Below, piece by piece: positions 7,129 through 16,382 of a DNA stretch of 64,000 bases. The notes under the pieces were generated by a model that was not told the origin of the DNA, did no database searches, and saw nothing but the letters and a program-made list of their open reading frames with translations. Every line of letters begins with the position of its first letter. The stretch's first letter is position 1. The translations under genes and the position numbers were made by a program. Source of the stretch: Alteromonas oceanisediminis (GTDB lineage Bacteria; Pseudomonadota; Gammaproteobacteria; Enterobacterales; Alteromonadaceae); the NCBI RefSeq assembly GCF_018474025.1, contig NZ_JAHCTA010000012.1, forward strand, positions 1-64,000, in the 5' to 3' direction.

Positions 7129-8100
7129 ATGGCAAACTTCATGCAAATCATGCTCGCCCCGATGGAAGGGGTTGTCGATCACCTGATGCGCGATATGCTA
7201 ACAAGAATTGGTGGCTACGATCTGTGCGTCACTGAGTTTTTGCGCGTGGTTGAGTCGCTCCAGCCTGAGCATGTGTTTTATAAGATATGCCCTGAGCTTC
7301 GTCATAGAAGCTTAACGCCGTCTGGCGTGCCAGTTCGCGTGCAGCTTTTAGGGCAGCATCCACAGTGGATGGCGGCAAACGCGCAGCGAGCAGTCGAATT
7401 GGGCTCACCCGGCGTGGATATTAATTTTGGATGCCCGGCGAAAACTGTCAACAAAAGTCGTGGCGGGGCTGCATTATTGAACGAACCGAATACGCTGTTT
7501 GCCATCGTTGATGCAGTCAGGCGCGCAGTGCCTGCGGGGAAGCCGGTCACCGCTAAAATTCGCTTAGGTTTTGAGCATAAATCGCAAGTGTTTGATAATG
7601 TCAGCGCGTTGACTGACGCGGGCGCGACTGCCATCACAATTCATGCTCGCACTAAAACCGATGGGTACAAGCCTCCGGCCTACTGGGATTGGATTGCGCA
7701 GGTAAAGCAAATGAGGTCGGTGCCAGTGATCGCGAACGGTGAAATCTGGACTGCAGAGGATGCGGCGCGCTGTCGTGAAGTCTCGCAATGTGATGACATT
7801 ATGCTAGGGCGGGGGGCGCTGTCGATGCCCAATTTAGCCCTCACTATCCGCGATGGCGAGCAGCCAATGCCATGGGATGAAGTTACAAATTGGTTGGTAC
7901 GCTACTCCGGGTATGAAATCTTTGGTGATAAAGGGCGATATTACCCCAATCGCATCAAGCAATGGTTTGGTTATCTCAAGAATCAATACCCAGAGGCATT
8001 AGCTGTTTTTAATCAGATCCGCACATTGCGGCACGCCGAAGAGATCGTTGAGATTATCGACGCCAATCGGTGCATCAGTGTCTCATCTGAGTCTGCGTAA
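7129..8100 (+). CDS. dusC: tRNA-dihydrouridine(16) synthase
   Basis: 323 residues. An FMN enzyme that reduces uridine 16 in the D-loop of tRNAs with NADPH. The TIM-barrel start LAPMEGVVDHLMRDML, the catalytic-loop signature GVDINFGCPAKTVNKSRGGA with its active-site cysteine, and VIANGEIWTAEDA with the phosphate-binding GRGAL are all present. Length and wording match DusC better than DusA or DusB (CVTEFLRVVESLQPEHVF, IKQWFGYL near the end). The start could also be the ATG at 7141. It stands alone between two opposed genes and has no operon partner. Confidence 0.93.
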   Translation: MANFMQIMLAPMEGVVDHLMRDMLTRIGGYDLCVTEFLRVVESLQPEHVFYKICPELRHRSLTPSGVPVRVQLLGQHPQWMAANAQRAVELGSPGVDINFGCPAKTVNKSRGGAALLNEPNTLFAIVDAVRRAVPAGKPVTAKIRLGFEHKSQVFDNVSALTDAGATAITIHARTKTDGYKPPAYWDWIAQVKQMRSVPVIANGEIWTAEDAARCREVSQCDDIMLGRGALSMPNLALTIRDGEQPMPWDEVTNWLVRYSGYEIFGDKGRYYPNRIKQWFGYLKNQYPEALAVFNQIRTLRHAEEIVEIIDANRCISVSSESA

Positions 8101-8266
8101 CCTTACGACCAATCACAGCGCATCCGCGCTTAGGCGTGTTTTCAATCAGTTGCCATCATGATAAAACGGTAAGGGTAACCTAAACGTTGTGTCATCAGCG
8201 CGTTTTTAACCAATGATTAAATGACTTTACACACTCTACAATGAACACCAACAAAAGAAGAGCATT

Positions 8267-9685
8267 ATGAAAAAACCACTGTCTTTAGGGGTTGTTGCAC
8301 TTGGCTTGGTCGCCGCCGGCGTCATGTCAGGTTGTGCCGATAGCGATACTGGCGCAGACACCCAAGATCCAAAAGTTGAATTTAAGCAGAACCCGTACCC
8401 CAGCACATACAAGCCTTTGCCTAGCGAAACAACGTTAATCACTAATGTAACGGTGCTGGATGGCGTAGGCGGCAAAATCGACAATGGTGCAGTGCTCTTT
8501 GTCGATGGAAAAATCAGCGCCGTCGGTAAAGATATTGCCGCCCCTGATGATGCAGTGGTTATTGATGGGGCAGGAAAGTGGGTTACTCCCGGTATTATCG
8601 ACACTCACAGTCATTTAGGCGTTTATCCTGCCCCCAGCACGCAATCGCATGCCGACGGCAATGAAATGACCTCACCTGTTACCGCTGATGTGTGGGCTGA
8701 ACACTCTGTGTGGCCTCAGGATCCGGGGTTTGGTCGTGCTTTGGCCGGTGGCATTACGGCGCTTCAAATCTTACCGGGCTCCGCCAATCTATTTGGTGGC
8801 CGTTCAGTCACCCTAAAAAACCTACCCAGTCGCACCATGCAGGACATGAAGTTCCCAGGCGCGCCTTACGGAGTAAAAATGGCCTGTGGTGAAAACCCCA
8901 AAAGAGTTTACGGCGAGAAAGGCGGGCCAATGACACGGATGGGCAATGTTGCAGGCTATCGCCAGGCATGGGCAGACGCGCAAGCCTATGTGCACAGTTG
9001 GGAAAAGTACGAGCGTGAGTATGAGGCGGGTGGAAACCCCAAGCCGCCGAAAAGGGATCTGAATAACGACACATTAGCGGGCGTACTCAATGGCGAGATC
9101 ATCGTACATATGCATTGTTATCGCGCCGACGAAATGACCGTGATGATGGACGTGATGAAAGAGTTTGACTATCAGATAGGCAGTTTTCACCATGCGGTGG
9201 AAGCCTACAAAATCGCTGATAAGTTAGCCGAAAACAACGTGTGTTCATCCATGTGGGCTGACTGGTGGGGCTTTAAGATGGAAGCGTACGATGGTATCCG
9301 TGAAAATATCCCGATGGTGCATCAAGCCGGCGCGTGTGCGGTTGTGCATTCTGATTCTGATCTCGGGATTCAACGCCTGAACCAAGAAGCTGCGAAAGCA
9401 TGGTCAGATGGGAAACGTGCAGGTATTGATATTCCTATGGCGGATGCGTGGCAATGGTTATCCGCTAATCCGGCAAAGTCACTGGGTATATTTGACCAAA
9501 CAGGATCACTGGAAGCAGGGAAAAATGCTGATTTAGTGATTTGGAGTGACAATCCATTTTCTACCTATACTCAAGCTGAGCAAGTCTTCATTGACGGCGC
9601 TTTAGCGTATGATCGCAACAACCCGGAAAGCTGGCCAATCAGCGATTTTGAATTAGGTCAGGTGGCTGAAGGAGATATAAAATGA
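8267..9685 (+). CDS. Exported amidohydrolase, probable lipoprotein, with intact metal motif
   Basis: 472 residues of the metal-dependent amidohydrolase superfamily (imidazolonepropionase/prolidase-like branch). A hydrophobic N-terminus ends in MSGC (Cys23), a slightly non-standard lipobox, so it is probably anchored on the periplasmic side. The first metal motif is DTHSH (His114, His116); later histidines sit in IVHMHCY and SFHHAVEAY, and the last metal-ligand aspartate in VVHSDSDLG. The C-terminal SLEAGKNADLVIWSDNPF is typical of the family. The substrate is unknown. Its stop overlaps the start of the next amidohydrolase (ATGA), so the two are translationally coupled and may form a heteromer. 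Confidence 0.9.
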   Translation: MKKPLSLGVVALGLVAAGVMSGCADSDTGADTQDPKVEFKQNPYPSTYKPLPSETTLITNVTVLDGVGGKIDNGAVLFVDGKISAVGKDIAAPDDAVVIDGAGKWVTPGIIDTHSHLGVYPAPSTQSHADGNEMTSPVTADVWAEHSVWPQDPGFGRALAGGITALQILPGSANLFGGRSVTLKNLPSRTMQDMKFPGAPYGVKMACGENPKRVYGEKGGPMTRMGNVAGYRQAWADAQAYVHSWEKYEREYEAGGNPKPPKRDLNNDTLAGVLNGEIIVHMHCYRADEMTVMMDVMKEFDYQIGSFHHAVEAYKIADKLAENNVCSSMWADWWGFKMEAYDGIRENIPMVHQAGACAVVHSDSDLGIQRLNQEAAKAWSDGKRAGIDIPMADAWQWLSANPAKSLGIFDQTGSLEAGKNADLVIWSDNPFSTYTQAEQVFIDGALAYDRNNPESWPISDFELGQVAEGDIK

Positions 9686-10977
9686 AGCACTTTTATCAAT
9701 TGGTTAAGGCCACCACAACGGCGTCGTTAACGCTGTGTTTCGCATCCCTAGCGTTTGCTCAGAATGTCGCATTAGTCGGCGCAACGGTTCATACCTTAAG
9801 CGACACTGGAACGCTTGAGAATGCCACGGTGCTGATGGCTGATGGCAACATTGAAGCTGTTGGCGAGGATCTCAACGTTCCTCAGAATTATGAGCGCATT
9901 GATGTGACGGGCAAAGTCATTACGCCCGGATTGTTTGGTGCATTTACCTCATTGGGTTTGCAAGAAGTCAGTTCATCTGCCGGCGTCGTAGACGACCGCG
10001 TGAAAGCGCATCCTGTGTCGGCTACCGGTGCGGCCTACGATGCAAGCTATGCGATCAACCCTGACTCGTCGCTGATGGCAATTACGCGTGTAGAAGGTTT
10101 TACCACGGCGGCCAGCGGTTTGAGCGATACCGACCAGCTATTTACCGGCCAAGGTGCCGTTATTTCATTGGCCAATACAACGTCACCTGTGCTGAAACCC
10201 CGTGCCTTCGTGCACACGCGGGTGGATAATCGCGGCGCAGCAGGAAACGGGGACAGCCGCGCTGCGTTGTGGGTTGCATTGGATCAGGTACTGAACGAGG
10301 CGGCTGGTGCCACATCTGCGGACTTGGCCGTGGGGGCGGATTGGCATGGTTTAACCAGCAAAGCTGATGTAAAAGCGCTGAAAAGTGTGTTGGCTGGCAC
10401 AACGCCTTTACTTGTGACGGCGAATCGGGCTGCTGATATTCGTCAGGTGATTGCGCTTAAGCAACGGTTTAGTAGCTTAAAACTCGTGATTGTTGAAGGG
10501 CTTGAAGCATGGCGTGTCGCCAGCGAACTGGCCAGCGCACAAATTCCGGTCATCATTAACCCTGAGTATAACCTGCCGGGCGGTTTCGACCAGATGGGAG
10601 CAACCTTAGCTAACGCCGCGCGTCTTCATGAGGCTGGTGTCACGGTAGCCATTGGTATGGATACCCACAATATCCGGCTGGCGACCCAGCATGCAGGCAA
10701 TGCTGTGGCAAATGGGTTACCCCATGAAGTGGGTTTAAAAGCCGTATCGCTGAATCCTGCCATCATTTACGGTGTGAGTGATCGTATGGGCAGCATTGAG
10801 TCGGGAAAAATGGCGAATATCGTGGTTTGGTCGGGTGATCCGTTAGAGGTCACCGAAGCGGCCGAGCAAGTGTGGATTAATGGCGAACCTACTGAAATGA
10901 CATCTCGCCAAATCAAATTGCGCGATCGCTATTTACAGCTTAATCAGGCTAAAACCCAGCCTTACGTTAGACCTTAG
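9682..10977 (+). CDS. Exported amidohydrolase-like partner lacking the HxH metal motif
   Basis: 431 residues, with a signal peptide ending near AFAQ (residues 24-27). The fold is the same as in the upstream gene (composite beta domain, GKVITPG, C-terminal SIESGKMANIVVWSGDP). Where the partner has DTHSH after TPG, this one reads GAFTS: the two metal-binding histidines are replaced by Phe88 and Ser90. The distal aspartate motif AIGMDTHN is present. It may be a non-catalytic subunit or bind a single metal. Overlap of 4 bp with the upstream gene supports co-production. A GC-rich hairpin lies behind it. Confidence 0.88.
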   Translation: MKHFYQLVKATTTASLTLCFASLAFAQNVALVGATVHTLSDTGTLENATVLMADGNIEAVGEDLNVPQNYERIDVTGKVITPGLFGAFTSLGLQEVSSSAGVVDDRVKAHPVSATGAAYDASYAINPDSSLMAITRVEGFTTAASGLSDTDQLFTGQGAVISLANTTSPVLKPRAFVHTRVDNRGAAGNGDSRAALWVALDQVLNEAAGATSADLAVGADWHGLTSKADVKALKSVLAGTTPLLVTANRAADIRQVIALKQRFSSLKLVIVEGLEAWRVASELASAQIPVIINPEYNLPGGFDQMGATLANAARLHEAGVTVAIGMDTHNIRLATQHAGNAVANGLPHEVGLKAVSLNPAIIYGVSDRMGSIESGKMANIVVWSGDPLEVTEAAEQVWINGEPTEMTSRQIKLRDRYLQLNQAKTQPYVRP

Positions 10978-10986
10978 TGAGTGAAA

Positions 10987-11020
10987 GCACTCCCCTAGCG
11001 CTGTTGAGCCGGGGGAGTGC
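10987..11020. terminator. Hairpin between convergent genes
   Basis: GCACTCCCC (10987-10995) pairs with GGGGAGTGC (11012-11020) in the 50-bp gap between the amidohydrolase operon and tesA. No T-run follows on either strand, so it is a candidate rather than a textbook terminator. Confidence 0.55.
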
Positions 11021-11027
11021 CAACAAC

Positions 11028-11708
11028 TTATTGTGATTGATGCAGTAACGGCGTGAGTTTTTCGCGCATGAACGCCGCGATAATGGGCTGAGCCTCTGCA
11101 TTCGGATGAATGCCATCTCGCTGCATGAGCGCCGGATCTAAGGCGATATCAGCAAGAAAAAACGGCACCAGAGGAATATCGAACTCTTCTGCGATGAGAG
11201 AAAAACTGTCGGTGAACAGTTGGTTGTAACGCCGCCCATAATTGGTTGGGATCTGCATTTCCTGAATAAGCACCTCAACCCCTTCTGCTTGCGCTAATTT
11301 AACCATCGCTTTCAGATTCGCTTTTATTTTATTCACGTTATGGCCTTGCAGGCCGTCGTTACCACCGAGTTCGATCAGTAAATGTGTGGGTTCGTGCTGT
11401 TCGAGCAAGCGCGGCAGTCTTGCCAACCCACCGTCGGTTGTCTCACCACTAACCGCAGCATTTACCACTTCAATCTCAGCATTATGTTCTAGCCATTGTT
11501 TTTGTAACAAACTGACCCAACCTTGTTGAGATGTTAAGCCGTAGGCCGCACTTAAACTGTCTCCCAAGATGAGCAGCTTGACAGGTTTTACAGCGTTATC
11601 AGATGCTTGTATGTGATCTGAAAGCAACAATAGCGGTATTAATATCAACAGCGTGCTAACGCCGGGAAACGCCAAGCGTTTCGACAGTGTGCGCGTAAAA
11701 TTAACCAA
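11028..11708 (-). CDS. tesA: Periplasmic SGNH esterase / thioesterase I (multifunctional acyl-CoA thioesterase, lysophospholipase L1)
   Basis: 226 residues with a signal anchor-like N-terminus (hydrophobic 16-30, QASDNA after it), so probably periplasmic. All four SGNH blocks are visible: GDSLSAAYG (Ser51), a glycine in VSGETTDGG (Gly88), GGND (Asn117) and DGIHPN (Asp198, His201). The family hydrolyses acyl-CoA, esters and lysophospholipids. It is divergent from ybbA with a 23-bp gap, the arrangement known from E. coli, so the two promoters must overlap the 5' ends of both genes. Confidence 0.95.
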   Translation of the reverse strand: MVNFTRTLSKRLAFPGVSTLLILIPLLLLSDHIQASDNAVKPVKLLILGDSLSAAYGLTSQQGWVSLLQKQWLEHNAEIEVVNAAVSGETTDGGLARLPRLLEQHEPTHLLIELGGNDGLQGHNVNKIKANLKAMVKLAQAEGVEVLIQEMQIPTNYGRRYNQLFTDSFSLIAEEFDIPLVPFFLADIALDPALMQRDGIHPNAEAQPIIAAFMREKLTPLLHQSQ

Positions 11709-11731
11709 ACTAAAGACTCCTCAAAAAGCTT

Positions 11732-12412
11732 ATGATTGAAACGAAAGCGATTACCAAAACAGTTAGTACCAGTGAAGGCGAACTTCAGATCCTTCAGCCG
11801 ATTTCTTTTCATGTCAAGGCAGGTGAGTCGATTGCTATTGTCGGTGCGTCGGGTTCCGGAAAATCGACCTTATTGGGCCTTCTCGCAGGTCTTGATGAAG
11901 TCAGTAGTGGAGAAATCATGCTTGATGGGCAGCCTCTTCACACCATGGACGAAGAGAAACGTGCGCGCTTGCGGGGCGAAAAAGTGGGCTTTATTTTCCA
12001 AAGTTTTATGCTGGTGCAGAGCCTTACGGCGCTGGAGAATATTATGCTGCCCGCAGAAATTAACGGTTTGAAGAATCCACGTGAGAAAGCCTTAGAGATT
12101 TTGCAGCAAGTCGGTTTGGGCCACCGTGCGCACCACTATCCAAATCAGTTGAGTGGTGGCGAACAACAACGTGTAGCGATTGCGCGTGCTTTTATTACAC
12201 AACCTAAAATACTGTTTGCCGATGAGCCTACCGGCAATCTGGATGCAGCCAACAGCGATAAAGTCGAAGCCTTGTTATTCAAGTTAAACAAAGACAACAA
12301 TACAACGCTTGTGCTCGTTACCCACGACACGGAACTGGCAAATAAGTGCGCTCGTCAGTTGCATATGCAAGCTGGCCAACTCAGCGAATCATCCTTACGT
12401 GAGGCCAGCTAA
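11732..12412 (+). CDS. ybbA: ABC transporter ATP-binding protein, YbbA type
   Basis: 226 residues of the LolD/MacB-like ATPase group. Walker A is GASGSGKST (38-46), the signature LSGGEQQR (140-147), Walker B ILFADEP (160-166) and the switch histidine in LVTHD. The stop codon is followed without a gap by the GTG of the permease gene. In E. coli YbbA-YbbP is a type VII (mechanotransmission-type) ABC system with the periplasmic esterase TesA encoded next door; the three genes are together here as well. Confidence 0.93.
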   Translation: MIETKAITKTVSTSEGELQILQPISFHVKAGESIAIVGASGSGKSTLLGLLAGLDEVSSGEIMLDGQPLHTMDEEKRARLRGEKVGFIFQSFMLVQSLTALENIMLPAEINGLKNPREKALEILQQVGLGHRAHHYPNQLSGGEQQRVAIARAFITQPKILFADEPTGNLDAANSDKVEALLFKLNKDNNTTLVLVTHDTELANKCARQLHMQAGQLSESSLREAS

Positions 12413-14932
12413 GTGAAGTCAGTCACTCTTCAACTTGCGTGGCGCTTGTTTCGCCATGAAGCCCGTCGTGGCGAGCTTACCATCATTTTATTCGCGATCA
12501 TTTTGTCTGTTGCATCAGTTTTGTCACTGTCGCTGTTCAGTGAGCGCTTGCAACAAGCCTTGACCGATCGCTCAGCCGAATTCATTGCAGCAGACAGACG
12601 CTTAAACTCGCGCCACCCGGTTGAACAAACCTGGGTAGACGAAGCGGTAAATTACGGTTTACAAACTGCTCAGCAGGTGAGTACACGTTCAATGGTGTTT
12701 GGTGGCAACGAAATGGCATTGAGTGATTTGCGTGCCGTCAATCAAGACTACCCGTTAAAAGGAGCGATCACGGTTGCACCGCAACCGTTCGCCAGTGCTA
12801 GTGCAGTCGATGGTGCGCCGCAAGCCGGTGAAGTGTGGATAGACTCACGCCTTTTTCAGCTGTTGGATGTTGAACTGGGTGACACGATTTTTGTCGGTGA
12901 CGCGCCGTTAACGGTCACTCAGGTGTTGGGCGAAATTCCTGATGCGGGGTTTAGTGTATTCAATACCGATCCGATTGTATTGATGTCAATGCAGGATCTG
13001 GCTGCGACTAACGTAGCGGGGCCTGGGAGCCGGGTGAATTACAAAACCTATTACACAGGCGAAGCATCGGCGCTGGAAGATTACTACGATTGGCTTCGTC
13101 CGCAGTTAAATGATGAAGTGCATTATTGGATGTCGGTCGAGGATGATGAGTCGCAAATCGGCAGAGCCGTAGCGCGTGCAGAGCGCTATTTTCTGTTAGC
13201 CAGTTTATTGGCTATCGTGCTCGCGGCGGTATCTATTGCTGTCGCAGCACAGCGTTACAGCCAACGCCATTTTGATCCCGTTGCTATCATGAAAACCATT
13301 GGAGCAACTAAGCGGCAGATCCAGCAGATTTATGTGCTGCAAATTACCTTTATAACCTTATTGGGTATATTCGTTGGTGCGGTATTGGGCGTCGGTATTC
13401 AACAGTTAGTGGTTACGGCGCTCGGGGATGCGGTTGAAGTTTCACTGAGTGTGTGGCATTGGCGACCTTTAGTGATTGCATTGTTTACCGGTTCGCTATG
13501 CGCGTTGATGTTTTCATTGTATCCGCTGATGCAACTGTTCTCTGTACCGCCACTGCGGGTATTGCGCAGAGATATGAATGCCAGCCTGAGTTCTCGCACA
13601 CTGCAATTTGCAGCAGCGGGCGGCGCTATTTTTCTGTTGATGTGGGCTTATAGTAGCGACCTGATGGTCAGCGCTATTTTATTCGTTTCAGGGATTGTGC
13701 TTATCGCAGGCCTACTTGCGGTGACAATGGGCTTAATTGTGTTGGGTCGAAAACTCGGCGGCGGGGCCATTGGGCCGTGGCAACTGGCGTGGGCACGGAT
13801 CAGACGCCGCGCGATGGACAACTCAGTGCAACTGATCAGCTTCTCCGTAACCATCATGCTATTGCTGGTCGTATTGGTGATGCGCAACGATATGATCGCG
13901 CAGTGGCGCGCGCAGTTGCCAGAAGGCACGCCAAATTATTTTGTCTCAAATGTTACTGAACAACAGCGCCCAGAGCTGATAGCGCATTTTGACGCGAACA
14001 ATGTTCAGCATGACGATTTTTTCCCCGTCGTCAGAGGGCGGTTTGTGGCCATTAATGATGAACGCATTCGCACGGAAGTGACCAAAGAGGATGACGAAGA
14101 GCCACGTGAGGGGCGGGATGGACTAGGGCGTGAAGCGAACCTGACATGGGATTTGGAACTGCAAACTGGCAACGTGATCAAACAAGGGCGCTGGCTGGAC
14201 GCGTGGCAGCCCGGTATGCCGGATGAAGTGTCGGTAGAATCTGAAGTTGCGCAGCGTTTGGATATTAATCTGGGCGATACACTTACCTTTAATGTCGGCA
14301 GCGAAATCATCACTGTCACGGTAACTAGTTTGCGTGAAGTCGATTGGCAAACGATGCAGCCCAACTTTTTCTTTGTGTTGCACCCGGAAGCCATGAAAAA
14401 TTACGCAGCGACCTACATTACCAGTTTTCATTTGGATGAAAGTCGCAAATCTGAAATCACTCGTCTGATGATGCCGTTTGCGTCAGTGACGTTGTTTGAC
14501 GTGGATGCGCGTATCAATCAGTTGCGTGATGTGGTGGATCAGGTGTCACTGGCGGTTGAGTTTATTTTGATCTTGGTGCTGGCGGCAGGAAGCTTAGTAC
14601 TCATCGCTCAAGTTCAGGCTAGCATGGACGAGCGTCAACAAGAGCTCGCTATTCTTCGTACGTTGGGCGCAAAAGGCAGCTTGATCCGCTTAAGTGTGGT
14701 GTACGAATTTATCATTATTGGCGTTGTTGCGGGCTTTATGGCGGCGGTGGCGAATGAATTTAGTTTATGGCTGTTGCAGTCTCAGGTGTTTCAAATGGAA
14801 GCGTCGATACACTGGGAATATTGGCTGATAGCGCCAGCTGCTGGCGCAATCGTCGTGGGTATCTTGGGCGCTCTCGGGTGTTGGCGTTTGCTGGCGCTGA
14901 ATACCGGTACACTGTTGCGCAAGATGGTGTAG
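12413..14932 (+). CDS. ybbP: ABC transporter permease with two FtsX-like domains, YbbP type
   Basis: 839 residues. The N-terminal transmembrane helix (about 24-45) is followed by a large periplasmic domain, then FtsX-like membrane blocks around residues 255-460 and 710-830, with a second periplasmic segment (about 505-700) between. About ten membrane helices in all, the layout of YbbP. GTG start directly after the ybbA stop. Family members use ATP hydrolysis in the cytoplasm to drive movements of periplasmic domains rather than classical transport. Its precise substrate is not known from sequence. Confidence 0.92.
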   Translation: MKSVTLQLAWRLFRHEARRGELTIILFAIILSVASVLSLSLFSERLQQALTDRSAEFIAADRRLNSRHPVEQTWVDEAVNYGLQTAQQVSTRSMVFGGNEMALSDLRAVNQDYPLKGAITVAPQPFASASAVDGAPQAGEVWIDSRLFQLLDVELGDTIFVGDAPLTVTQVLGEIPDAGFSVFNTDPIVLMSMQDLAATNVAGPGSRVNYKTYYTGEASALEDYYDWLRPQLNDEVHYWMSVEDDESQIGRAVARAERYFLLASLLAIVLAAVSIAVAAQRYSQRHFDPVAIMKTIGATKRQIQQIYVLQITFITLLGIFVGAVLGVGIQQLVVTALGDAVEVSLSVWHWRPLVIALFTGSLCALMFSLYPLMQLFSVPPLRVLRRDMNASLSSRTLQFAAAGGAIFLLMWAYSSDLMVSAILFVSGIVLIAGLLAVTMGLIVLGRKLGGGAIGPWQLAWARIRRRAMDNSVQLISFSVTIMLLLVVLVMRNDMIAQWRAQLPEGTPNYFVSNVTEQQRPELIAHFDANNVQHDDFFPVVRGRFVAINDERIRTEVTKEDDEEPREGRDGLGREANLTWDLELQTGNVIKQGRWLDAWQPGMPDEVSVESEVAQRLDINLGDTLTFNVGSEIITVTVTSLREVDWQTMQPNFFFVLHPEAMKNYAATYITSFHLDESRKSEITRLMMPFASVTLFDVDARINQLRDVVDQVSLAVEFILILVLAAGSLVLIAQVQASMDERQQELAILRTLGAKGSLIRLSVVYEFIIIGVVAGFMAAVANEFSLWLLQSQVFQMEASIHWEYWLIAPAAGAIVVGILGALGCWRLLALNTGTLLRKMV

Positions 14933-15281
14933 TTAGAGCAGAGAGCGTCGTATTCAGGCGTGGGCGAGTCATAGAGTCTCGTACTGGGTGGTATAGTTTT
15001 ATACTGGCGAAGGGCAGGATGAGACAAGGAGTGGACATTTAACGCCGAAAAGCAGCGGCGCATTTATACATCTTCTGCCTCTTTTTGTTAGCTCCTTTCT
15101 CTGCTAAATTTAAATTTATCCGATAGCTCAATCTTTGAAACCAGCTATCTAGTGAGACACTACTACCGAATTCAACAGGCCTTTGTGCTATATGAACTCA
15201 GCCAACAGCTTAAAGCCGAGCAAAGCGTAGAAACCGCCATCGATATTATTGAAACGGCTGTGAAAATATAAACAATCACAT
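14933..15281. other. Gap with a 60-codon orphan reading frame, no recognised gene
   Basis: An open frame on the plus strand from about 15092 to 15270 reads SYLVRHYYRIQQAFVLYELS and ends SVETAIDIIETAVKI before a TAA. It has no good start codon or ribosome binding site, and I do not recognise the family. It may be the tail of a lost gene at the edge of the accessory block that follows. The motif AGTGGACATTTA near 15032 recalls the AGTGGACACTTA of the IS66 end at 1410, but the match is short. Confidence 0.4.
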
Positions 15282-16226
15282 TTAATTCGGCAAGCTTTCT
15301 GCCCAAGTAGCGTGGGTGGATTCCTGTTGCTTAGCTAGATATTCAATAATGAAATCCACCAATAATTTGACTTTTTGCGGTAAGAATTCTCGTTTTGGGT
15401 AGATGGCAAATACACCCCCCTCTGGTTGTGGCGCCCTAAAGCTTGGATATGGAGAAACGAGCGTCCCCTTTGCTAAGCCTTCTTTGGCCAAAAAATGCGG
15501 AAGCTGGGCAAAACCAAATCCATCTTCACACAGGTGAGCCATAGTTTCGCCGTCGTCTGTCATGTGGGTTGAAATTAAGTTATACGGGATATACCCACCC
15601 GTCGAGTTGGGTAAAAATATCGGTTGGCGTTTTTGGCTTTGCTTAATTCGAAAACTTATCCAATTGTGTTGCTCGAAGTCTTTTGGTGATTGAGGTGTGC
15701 CATGTTTAGCTAGGTAATCAGGAGAGGCGCAAATCAAAAAATCCATCGGGGTTAAACATCTGGCCACAAGTCGGCTGTCACTAACAAATCCAGTGCGTAT
15801 CGAAACATCAATATGGCTTTCAATAATATCTGTATATAAATCGTTTATTTCTATATCTAATTTTATATCAGGGTAATGTTGGCAAAAAGTGCGCAAAATT
15901 GGGCGTAGATAGAGATGTCCATAACACACCGCTGAACTAATACGTAATGTACCAGTTGGGCTATCATTTAGCTGTTTTAGCTCCTCTTCACAGGCGCTGA
16001 GGTCATTCAGTAATCGTCGCGCCGTTTGCTCATACTTCAACCCAGAAGGGGTGACTTTCAGGGCGCGAGTTGAACGTTGAAATAAGGTCAGTGCTAATTG
16101 CCTTTCTAACCGAGTGATGGCTTTGCTCACGGTTGAGGGATCTGACCGACACTTCTTTGCTGCAGCCACAAAAGAGCCTGCATCACATGTGGCTAAAAAC
16201 ATTTCAAGGGTGCGTAGTTTATCCAT
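15282..16226 (-). CDS. LysR-family transcriptional regulator
   Basis: About 314 residues from the ATG at 16226 (MDKLRTLEMFLATCDAGSF). An ATG-like start 15 bases upstream is possible but adds residues not usual in the family. The N-terminal winged helix covers residues 2-60 (SFVAAAKKCRSDPSTVSKAI as recognition region); the rest is a periplasmic-binding-protein-like effector domain. It is divergent from the MFS transporter gene at 16383 and probably regulates it and itself from the shared 140-bp AT-rich gap. The effector is not predictable. Confidence 0.9.
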   Translation of the reverse strand: MDKLRTLEMFLATCDAGSFVAAAKKCRSDPSTVSKAITRLERQLALTLFQRSTRALKVTPSGLKYEQTARRLLNDLSACEEELKQLNDSPTGTLRISSAVCYGHLYLRPILRTFCQHYPDIKLDIEINDLYTDIIESHIDVSIRTGFVSDSRLVARCLTPMDFLICASPDYLAKHGTPQSPKDFEQHNWISFRIKQSQKRQPIFLPNSTGGYIPYNLISTHMTDDGETMAHLCEDGFGFAQLPHFLAKEGLAKGTLVSPYPSFRAPQPEGGVFAIYPKREFLPQKVKLLVDFIIEYLAKQQESTHATWAESLPN

Positions 16227-16328
16227 AACGTTCTCCAGCATTTACAAAAGTGGCAATACCAATAGGTATAACTAGCTCAATTATTAACGAATATTATTCA
16301 CTACACAAAGTGAAACCCACCTATTTAT

Positions 16329-16356
16329 TTGACAAATACAGCTCTTAAACTATCGC
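16329..16356 (+). promoter_or_regulatory. Probable promoter of the MFS gene
   Basis: TTGACA (16329-16334) is followed after 16 bp by TATCGC (16351-16356), a weak -10 box of the kind often found at activator-dependent promoters. A strong ribosome binding site AGGAGG lies just before the start at 16383. LysR regulators usually bind in such divergent gaps. Confidence 0.45.
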
Positions 16357-16382
16357 TATTGTATGCTCTTTAGGAGGTTTAG

